DNA of 64,000 nucleotides from an uncultured Eubacteriales bacterium (lineage in GTDB: Bacteria > Bacillota > Clostridia > Christensenellales > Aristaeellaceae), in assembly GCA_902789365.1 (NCBI GenBank), contig CADANQ010000001.1:61107-125106 (forward strand). The letters run 5' to 3'. This document shows, piece by piece, positions 27,931 through 34,431 of the stretch; within the stretch, counting starts at the first letter, position 1, and each line of letters starts with the position of its first letter. The position numbers and the translations under genes are program-made. The notes under the pieces are model-generated. The model saw nothing but the letters and a program-made list of their open reading frames with translations. It was not told the DNA's origin and did no database searches.

Positions 27931-30141
27931 TTATTTCAGCCACAGGATGTCCGCATAGTCCTTGATGTAGTAGGAAGAATAGTCGTCATACATCGAAGGA
28001 TCGATGGTCATGTTCCAGGAATAATCATACGCGGCGCTGTTGAAGCCGGTGGCGAAGTTGAACGCGCAGTACATGGGGGTGCCGGCATAGAAGCCATACA
28101 CAGCCGCCTGATACAGTTCGTCCAGCATCGGGGCGAAGTCGCCGATGGTGTTGTAGACCACCATGCCGCACTTGGCCACGTTCTCGTTGGCCTTCAGACC
28201 GGTCTGGAGCAGATCGGTGAAGGGGTTGTCGGCAGTGCCGTACCAGTTGATGACCAGGGGCATCAGGTACACGCCGTTGACTTCTACGGTCTGATAGGCG
28301 CCGTCGACGGACTTGTAATTCTTGTCGTTTTCGTTGATCACGTCAGCGGGGATCGCCTTGTAGCGGACGCCTTCGCCGGTGTAGGGTGTGCCGTCGGCAT
28401 TCCAGATCCAGCCGTCGTCTTCCAGCACTTCGATGGCAGCGTCGGCGGAAGTGGCGTAGCTGTCCAGCAGCATGCCCTGCTCAACAGCGGCCTTGTACAT
28501 CCAGGAACCGGTGTAGTAGGGGCCGTCCACGACGCCGCCGTAGCCGCCGGTGAAGTCCTTGGCGAACTGGGCGCGGTCCATGCACAGGGCAATGGCCTGA
28601 CGGACGGAGACGAACTGCGCGGGGCCGAAGTCGGCGCGGAAGCCAAGCTTGCCGTAGCCGGCGCGGCTGTAATGGGTATACACATAAGCGCCGTTGGATT
28701 CGTCAGCCAGTTTCAGGGCTTCGTCGGTCTCGGCGCCGCCGGTGATGGCAGCAATGACGTCCAGGCCGCCGGCCTTGAAGTCTTCCAGCTGGGTGGAGGA
28801 AACAACCCTCTTGTAGATGATGGTGCCGATCTTGGGGGTGGCGCCTTCATAGTTGCCCTTGAAGTATTCATTCTTGACCAGGGTCGCGGTGGAGTCGGTG
28901 TTGTCGAAGGACTTCACGACATAGGGACCGGACCAGGGATAAGCGGCGTAGTTCTCTTCGGAGGTATCGGTGCACAGCTTGCGGATGGCGGCAGCCTGGA
29001 TGTACTTGCCGTCGGCGTCCTTGGCATAGAATTCGTCGGACAGATAGCAGCCGTTGCCGTCGTCCTTGACTTCGACGCCTTCGCCCAGCCAGGCAGCGGC
29101 GTACTCAGCGGAGAACCCGCCGTAGGTGATCTTGTAGAAGTAGTTGGCGTAATCAGAGGTAACGGTCACGGAGAAGGTGTAGTCGTCGATCAGGTGCAGG
29201 CCGGCCAGTTCCTTGGTGCCCTGTTCGCTGTCAGGACCGGTGTAGAGCTGATAGGCGCCCTTCCAGCCGACGATGGTCTGACCGTTGGTTTCACGGGCAG
29301 CCGCTTCGGTGTAAACCGGGGAGAGGCTGGCCATGGTGAAGGCCACGTAATCCTTGGCGGTGACGGGGCTGCCGTCGGAGAAGAGCAGGTCTTCCTTGAT
29401 CTTGATGGTGTAGGTCAGGGAGCCGTCCTCGTTGAGGGTCTCTTCGTGGGAATCGACCACGGTCTCGTTCCAGGTGTAGCCGCCTTCCTTGGTAACGCTG
29501 ACGGTTTCCAGACCGGAGGTCAGGCCGCCGACGTCGTTATCGGAAGCACCGGGAGAGCTCTTGCCGAAGGAAGGAACGCGGAACTGACCGGAAAGCTCGG
29601 TGGAGTTGCCCAGGATGATGGAATCATCGGCCTTCTCGGAGGACCAGTCGATCAGAGCGCTGGAGGGACTCCAGAAGGGGTTGGTGGGATACTCGGTAAC
29701 GCCCTTGATCTGCGCGTTGTACAGGTCATAGTATTCGTTGCTGTACAGCGGGACTTCGGGGAGCAGGTAGTTCCAGCGGGTGATGTACAGCCTCCACCAG
29801 GCGGCGTAGACGTCGTCTTCAGTCTCATACTCGCCGGCGGGGGTGGTGTTGTAAACCATGGCCATGGTCAGGAAGTCCAGACCCAGCTCATAGTCCACAC
29901 CGTCCACGGTGATGTAGCCGAAGCCGTCGTCGTCCTCTTTTACATCGGCGATGGTGATATCAGCGCCGTACTTTTCGTACAGGGAGATGTAATCTTCGCC
30001 GTAGGTGTAGTTGCCCAGCACCATGACCTTGAATTCTTTCGAATCCGGTACATTGGCGGCGTCGACGCTCTCCGCGGCAGCAAAGCCGACGGCGGTGAAG
30101 ACCACGGTCAGAGCCAGAAACATAGCCAACAGTTTCTTCAT
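27931..30141 (-). CDS. Secreted family 5 extracellular solute-binding protein, apparently rearranged
   Basis: A 736-aa protein, longer than the usual ~540 aa OppA. Residues 1-23 are a Sec signal peptide (MKKLLAMFLALTVVFTAVGF). There is no lipobox Cys, unusual for a Gram-positive binding protein. The family 5 core starts only near residue 200 (ELSGQFRVPSFG, then TYTIKIKEDLLFSDGSPVTAKDY). A segment normally near the C-terminus of this family, LPEVPLYSNEYYDLYNAQIKG, instead lies near residue 135. The chain therefore looks circularly rearranged. GGAGGGACAATTTCAA precedes the ATG. It is the first gene of the operon, with a strong promoter; the ligand, presumably peptides, is inferred from the neighbours. 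Confidence 0.88.
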   Translation of the reverse strand: MKKLLAMFLALTVVFTAVGFAAAESVDAANVPDSKEFKVMVLGNYTYGEDYISLYEKYGADITIADVKEDDDGFGYITVDGVDYELGLDFLTMAMVYNTTPAGEYETEDDVYAAWWRLYITRWNYLLPEVPLYSNEYYDLYNAQIKGVTEYPTNPFWSPSSALIDWSSEKADDSIILGNSTELSGQFRVPSFGKSSPGASDNDVGGLTSGLETVSVTKEGGYTWNETVVDSHEETLNEDGSLTYTIKIKEDLLFSDGSPVTAKDYVAFTMASLSPVYTEAAARETNGQTIVGWKGAYQLYTGPDSEQGTKELAGLHLIDDYTFSVTVTSDYANYFYKITYGGFSAEYAAAWLGEGVEVKDDGNGCYLSDEFYAKDADGKYIQAAAIRKLCTDTSEENYAAYPWSGPYVVKSFDNTDSTATLVKNEYFKGNYEGATPKIGTIIYKRVVSSTQLEDFKAGGLDVIAAITGGAETDEALKLADESNGAYVYTHYSRAGYGKLGFRADFGPAQFVSVRQAIALCMDRAQFAKDFTGGYGGVVDGPYYTGSWMYKAAVEQGMLLDSYATSADAAIEVLEDDGWIWNADGTPYTGEGVRYKAIPADVINENDKNYKSVDGAYQTVEVNGVYLMPLVINWYGTADNPFTDLLQTGLKANENVAKCGMVVYNTIGDFAPMLDELYQAAVYGFYAGTPMYCAFNFATGFNSAAYDYSWNMTIDPSMYDDYSSYYIKDYADILWLK

Positions 30142-30207
30142 TTGAAATTGTCCCTCCTATAGTGATTTGTACAAATTCAGCGATCTGCGGCATTTGCACT
30201 TGCAGAT

Positions 30208-30236
30208 ATCTTAAGTCATTCCATGATAATTGTCAA
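30208..30236 (-). promoter_or_regulatory. Strong promoter of the ABC operon
   Basis: On the minus strand a consensus TTGACA (30231-30236) and TAAGAT (30208-30213) are spaced by 17 bp, giving a leader of about 60 bases before the binding-protein gene. Confidence 0.85.
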
Positions 30237-30274
30237 GGCGAAAAATGAAATTTTGAATGTGATATTATTCAGTT

Positions 30275-30895
30275 TTATTTACTGATTTGTCCATTCTCCC
30301 CCGCCTGTCCGTTGGGCCTCTCCGTCACTTCCGTTCTCCTCAGCAGCCAGATCACGCCGCCCGCGAAAGCGATGACCAGCGCCCCCGCAATAAGGAATCG
30401 AATGTCCCCCGCAAGAAAAAGCCAGTCAGCCGCCGCGATGCGATATATTAATGAAGCAATCAGTCCGATGGCCTGAAAGGTCAAAACGGCGGTCCCGGAG
30501 CGAAAAGCCCTGATGAAGGAGTGCATATACTGGTCCCTGCGCATGGGCCTTTGGCGGAACGGCAGGGACAGGCATCCCATGACCAGGTACAGACACGGGA
30601 ACAGGCCCGCGAGCAGCGGCACCATCACGGGGTATTTTCCCCCGTACGCGTGCTCCGTCAAAAGCTGGAACGCGCAGGCCGCCGCAACGGCTACGGAAAG
30701 CGCAAGCGCACCCCACAGCCTGCAGGCGGTCCCGGTCCCGGTTTCGCGAAGCACGGTCCACACCCCGGTATAAACCGCTTTTTTTCTTACCCGTCCGCGG
30801 CTGTCCGTCGTGGTCTCGATTTTGAAATCGTCGATATATTTCGTCAGGTCGCCAAAGCTTCTTCTGCTTTCTTCCGTGTTCCCGAAAAGCTTCAT
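30275..30895 (-). CDS. Uncharacterised multi-pass membrane protein
   Basis: A 206-aa protein that I do not recognise. Residues 1-55 are hydrophilic and cytoplasmic-looking (KLFGNTEESRRSFGDLTKYI). Four to five hydrophobic segments follow, near 60-80, 90-110, 133-150, 152-165 and 168-185, and a short charged tail ends it. Size and topology resemble the small YesL/DUF624-type membrane proteins that sit in sugar-ABC operons, but I see no diagnostic motif. CGGAGGGGAAG precedes the ATG. It is the last gene of a minus-strand group with the 815-aa protein and a permease remnant. Confidence 0.55.
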   Translation of the reverse strand: MKLFGNTEESRRSFGDLTKYIDDFKIETTTDSRGRVRKKAVYTGVWTVLRETGTGTACRLWGALALSVAVAAACAFQLLTEHAYGGKYPVMVPLLAGLFPCLYLVMGCLSLPFRQRPMRRDQYMHSFIRAFRSGTAVLTFQAIGLIASLIYRIAAADWLFLAGDIRFLIAGALVIAFAGGVIWLLRRTEVTERPNGQAGENGQISK

Positions 30896-30995
30896 ATGGT
30901 TCTTTCTTCCCCTCCGTTAATGAACGCGGCTGTCAAAAACAGGCTGTTAAACGTGCAGACTTCGGTATGTTTCGAGGAATTCCCGCATAATTGCA

Positions 30996-33443
30996 TTACA
31001 GATACTGCGTCGTGTCTTCTCCCGCCTCGTATTTGATCCGTTCGCCGCCGGCGCTAAGGCAGCCCGAAGCGCCGTCATATCCGGGGCGCAGCGTCCGGGC
31101 CCTTGCGGAGAACTCCTCAAGGGACGTGTATTCCCCGCCCCCGCACAGGCATACGCAGGCGATATCATCTCCGTACATGCGTTTTTCACACCCGCTGCTC
31201 AGCCCGGCCGCGTCCTCCATGGGAACAGAGGACCAGAAGGCGATATATCCCCTGTCCTTCTGAAGGAACAGCCAGTGATCCTCCGTCACAGCCCTGTCAA
31301 ACCGGCACAAAGGCGCATAGATATGGATAAAATGCAGAGGATGCTCCTCGGGAATGCGGTAAATCATCAAAAGCAGGTCCTTTTCCTGGCGCAGCATGGG
31401 CATCACGCCGTTGCCGTGCCAGTACCCGGGCCGCATGTCGCCGCCCTCGGACGCCGACCCCGGATGGTTAGCGAACAAGATCGCTTCCCCGGAAAGGGCC
31501 GCATACCACATATGCTGCTGATAGCCGTAAACACCGGGCCTGAAAAACGTGGTGCCGTGAAAGCATTCGTTGTAGGACTTGGTGAACATGTGGGATGCGG
31601 GATCGGCGCCGGGATCCCGGATGATGTTGGGCCACCGCTCCTTCCCGTCCGTCCGGGGAGAAGCCACGCTGGTAAGCAGGAAGTCCTCCCGTTTTTCCAG
31701 GAAGATCAGCGCGTTTCCCGTCGAATACGACCCGCTGTACTTTGACGCCATGATTTCCTTCAGACCCTCCGGCAGTTTGTAGCCGCTGGAGGCGAAAAAT
31801 CCGAGCCATCCTTCGCCGAAGTCATAGGGCTGGAAAGGGTCCGCCAGGTTCATCAGCGCCATCGCCCCCTGCCGGAAGGGATACAAAACGTCCCGGTAGA
31901 CCCGGCCCATCGGGGCGATAATGCCTCCCCGGAAGGTATGCCGCGCCAGAGAGATGAGAAGCAGGTCCGTCAGCTTCGCGGCCCGGCGGGAGATATCCTT
32001 AGGCGCGTAATCCACCACGTTGATCAGCGCCGCGAAGGTCACGCACATATAGACCGTGGAAAGAAACTCTTCATAACCGAATTCCTCCACGTCATCAAGC
32101 CATTCCAGTACCTTTCCCCGCCCGAAATCACGAAGTTCCTTTCCCGTCATCCCGGCCAGGGAAAAGAAGTCGTCGGGGTACATTTCGCCCGCCAGCATCG
32201 CGTTGGTGTAGAACATCAGGCAATGGTTCTCGCTCCAGAAGCACATGCCGTCAAAACCGTCCATGGTCATCCAGTAGCGATAACCCGTCAGCACCCGGCG
32301 GATCTTTTCAGACGTTTCGCCGTCCTGGGGTACATTTTTCATATAACGGATCAGGCCCGCCACCAGAAAATCCGAACAGTCCACGCGGGATTCGATCAGC
32401 TCCAGCAATTCCCCCATCAGTCGCTTATCGTCCCGGCTGTTGTCGTGAAGATACGCCCGGGCCAGCATATTGGAAATGGGAAAGCCGAATTTCTCGCCCC
32501 TGCTGAGGCTCTCCACCGAAGCGATCCTTTTCAGGATCATCATCCGGTTTTCCTCATACCCCGGCGCCGGGTCAATGCGTTTGGGAAGGATGATCTCCGT
32601 CCGTTCAAATTCCCTTGAAACGTCCCCAAAGGGCGTACCCACCCTGAGACGGACCAGAGGTTCCCCTTCCTTCAGCCTCACGGAAGAAAGCCCGTCCGCG
32701 GAAACCCGGTATTTTGCATCCCTCGTCCGCGCAAAATCCACCTCGCCGTGCAGGCAGACAATCTCGGTATCCTTTGGCGCGGGGTACGGGAAAACGATCC
32801 GGTCACCTTCGACGCGGCTTTCTTCGGTAAAACGCAGGGCCGAAAAAATCTCTTCGGCACTGTCTTCTTCCGGAAGCGTCACCCTCAGATCCCCGCCGTC
32901 CCGGATCTGCAGCCCCACCGCGGACCTGGTATCCCTGACGCCCAGGTTTTCACAGGCGATATAGATCAGATTAAGGCCCCGGCGCAGAGGCAGCTCAAAG
33001 GGAACGCGACGGATGGGTTTATACCTCGGAGCGTCAATGCGCGCAGCCGGTTTGCCGTTGACATACAGGTCCGCCGCCGCGTACCCCCACAAAACAGCAT
33101 CCAGCACCGCGTCGCGGGGGGACCAGACGCTCACGGCCGCGTCGAATTCCACCCGGTGCATCAGGGAATAAAAATCGGACAGATCCACAAAACAGCTTCC
33201 CTGTCCGCCGTAAAAGCGCCAGGGCATTCCAAGGCGGCTGTTCTCCCCCGCGCGCACACACGCCCCGGCGTCCACCGGGATATGCCTTGCGATGCTTTCC
33301 CTGAGGCGCGCCTCGTACCGAAGCTGGTTGTTGTCCCGTTCGGGAGAGGTAAATTCGCTCACCCTCGGCCCTGAAACCAGCCAGCAGGGCACAAAGCCCT
33401 CCCGGTCAGGCAGGCGGTAATATTCAGGCGCTTCCGCTTTCAT
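30996..33443 (-). CDS. Large uncharacterised protein, possible carbohydrate-active (alpha/alpha) enzyme
   Basis: An 815-aa soluble protein without signal peptide. Residues about 60-230 look like an all-beta, jelly-roll-type module (a segment such as AAADLYVNGKPAARID resembles the sugar-binding domains of glycosidases). The middle and C-terminal parts are helical and aromatic-rich, with a distinctive WSENHCLMFYTNAMLAGEMYPDD segment near residue 405; Trp-Ser-Glu-Asn-His in such a toroid may be catalytic. It lies between a sugar-ABC permease remnant and a membrane protein, and beside a mannosidase, which suggests glycan processing. The open frame extends to 33824, but ATG 33443 has GGGAGAG and begins the protein-like sequence. 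Function is unproven. Confidence 0.6.
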   Translation of the reverse strand: MKAEAPEYYRLPDREGFVPCWLVSGPRVSEFTSPERDNNQLRYEARLRESIARHIPVDAGACVRAGENSRLGMPWRFYGGQGSCFVDLSDFYSLMHRVEFDAAVSVWSPRDAVLDAVLWGYAAADLYVNGKPAARIDAPRYKPIRRVPFELPLRRGLNLIYIACENLGVRDTRSAVGLQIRDGGDLRVTLPEEDSAEEIFSALRFTEESRVEGDRIVFPYPAPKDTEIVCLHGEVDFARTRDAKYRVSADGLSSVRLKEGEPLVRLRVGTPFGDVSREFERTEIILPKRIDPAPGYEENRMMILKRIASVESLSRGEKFGFPISNMLARAYLHDNSRDDKRLMGELLELIESRVDCSDFLVAGLIRYMKNVPQDGETSEKIRRVLTGYRYWMTMDGFDGMCFWSENHCLMFYTNAMLAGEMYPDDFFSLAGMTGKELRDFGRGKVLEWLDDVEEFGYEEFLSTVYMCVTFAALINVVDYAPKDISRRAAKLTDLLLISLARHTFRGGIIAPMGRVYRDVLYPFRQGAMALMNLADPFQPYDFGEGWLGFFASSGYKLPEGLKEIMASKYSGSYSTGNALIFLEKREDFLLTSVASPRTDGKERWPNIIRDPGADPASHMFTKSYNECFHGTTFFRPGVYGYQQHMWYAALSGEAILFANHPGSASEGGDMRPGYWHGNGVMPMLRQEKDLLLMIYRIPEEHPLHFIHIYAPLCRFDRAVTEDHWLFLQKDRGYIAFWSSVPMEDAAGLSSGCEKRMYGDDIACVCLCGGGEYTSLEEFSARARTLRPGYDGASGCLSAGGERIKYEAGEDTTQYL

Positions 33444-33557
33444 TTTATCTCTCCCTTTCCGCGCGGAGGGGTCCCCCGAGCCGCGCTTCTTTATTATTTT
33501 ACCGCATCCTCTCTCCGCGGGCAACCTGTTTGGTACGCCATTTTCCCGGAAGTCAAA

Positions 33558-33587
33558 CGCGGCCTGTGCCGTCAGGCACAGGCCGCG
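33558..33587 (-). terminator. Hairpin after the permease remnant
   Basis: A 13-bp perfect stem (33558-33570 with 33575-33587) with a four-base loop. On the minus strand it is followed only by GTTTGACTT, so it is a weak terminator or an intercistronic hairpin. Confidence 0.55.
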
Positions 33588-33601
33588 AACATAGCGCCAC
33601 C

Positions 33602-33990
33602 TTATCCCTTGACCGCACCGGCCGTCAGACCGCCCATGAAAAAGCGGCTGAAGCAGCAGAAAACGATCAGGATCGGGATGATGGCGATGGTGGCGCCGGC
33701 AAACATGATGTTCCAGGCTGCCGCGCCGTCGCCGGCATTTTTCAGCAGGTTGACGCCCACCGTCAGGGGGCGGAGTTTGGGATTGGTCATGGTGAACACC
33801 ATCGGCATGATGTATTCGTTCCACCCCTGGCGGAAGGAGAGGATGGCGATAGTCGCCATCACCGGCTTCAGCATGGGCAGGATGATGTTCCAGTAAATCC
33901 GGAAAAACCCGCAGCCGTCAATGCGCGCAGCCTCGTCCAGTTCCCGGGGCACCGAATTGACATAGCCCATGCACATAAATGGTCTATTTG
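33602..33990 (-). pseudogene. 5'-truncated carbohydrate ABC permease (MalG/AraQ type)
   Basis: The C-terminal ~125 residues of a sugar ABC permease are intact. They include the EAA loop (SVPRELDEAARIDGCGFFRIYWNIILPMLKP), the NEYIMPMVF segment and the family C-terminus GLTAGAVKG. The first four or so membrane helices, about 150 residues, are missing. Homology stops near 33980, where the DNA changes abruptly to an AT-rich stretch whose translation (KFILKKVANRP) is not permease-like. The open frame runs to 34078 but no ribosome site supports a start there. It is therefore probably a deletion remnant of a sugar-ABC operon; the partner permease and binding protein are absent. Confidence 0.8.
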
Positions 33991-34086
33991 CAACCTTTTT
34001 TAGTATTTTAAATTTATATACATATATAATATATATGAATTCGTCATATTTAATGCGCAATTTTTTGTCATTTTGCATTCATGATA
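33991..34086. other. AT-rich island at the permease breakpoint
   Basis: About 95 bp of very AT-rich sequence (for example TATATACATATATAATATATAT near 34013-34035) in an otherwise GC-rich window. It abuts the truncated permease and precedes the next promoter. I see no transposase or terminal repeat. It is most simply a recombination or deletion scar. Confidence 0.6.
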
Positions 34087-34116
34087 TTGCGGTAAAACGC
34101 CTGCCCGTGTTATCAT
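34087..34116 (+). promoter_or_regulatory. Probable promoter of the NifU-like/GH38 unit
   Basis: TTGCGG (34087-34092) and TATCAT (34111-34116) with an 18-bp spacer. A GC-rich hairpin (CCGGCCCG / CGGGCCGG, about 34135-34159) follows in the leader just before the ribosome site AGGAGG. Confidence 0.5.
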
Positions 34117-34176
34117 AAATGTATAAATGCTTTTCCGGCCCGGAGATTCATCGGGCCGGGGAATAGGAGGCAGACC

Positions 34177-34413
34177 GTGGTCCGCTCGTATATCGTCGAC
34201 AAACTCACCCCCCGAATCCAGGGGGACGGCGGTTGGGTGGAGTTCGTATCCATGGAAGGCAATGAAATCACACTCATTTTCCGTGGGGAATGCTCCAAGT
34301 GCGCCATACTTGACCGCTGCACCGACTGGATCGCTCAGAAGATCAAAACCGACCTGGGCCTGGAGGTCCGCATCAACGCCGTCCGCAGAAAACCGTTTTT
34401 CTGGGACAGCTGA
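34177..34413 (+). CDS. NifU C-terminal-domain-like mini-protein
   Basis: A 78-aa protein matching the NifU C-terminal (Nfu) fold: RIQGDGGWVEFVSMEGNEI then FRGECSKCAILDRC. Nfu proteins hold a transferable Fe-S cluster with a CxxC pair. Here Cys39-x2-Cys42 is present, with an extra Cys48. The start is GTG at 34177, with TAGGAGGCAGACC upstream. It precedes the GH38 gene by 18 bp, so the two are probably cotranscribed, an odd pairing with no obvious metabolic logic. Function as a cluster carrier is inference. Confidence 0.75.
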   Translation: MVRSYIVDKLTPRIQGDGGWVEFVSMEGNEITLIFRGECSKCAILDRCTDWIAQKIKTDLGLEVRINAVRRKPFFWDS

Positions 34414-34431
34414 TTATGGAGGAATGTAAAA

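Noticed and set aside
28672..30162. 496-aa Gly/Val-rich open frame antisense to the binding protein
   Set aside because: Mirror of the binding-protein codons; no start signal.
33444..33824. N-terminal extension of the 815-aa protein (to 942 aa)
   Set aside because: The extension reads in another frame across the permease remnant and is His/Arg-rich; a good ribosome site exists at ATG 33443.
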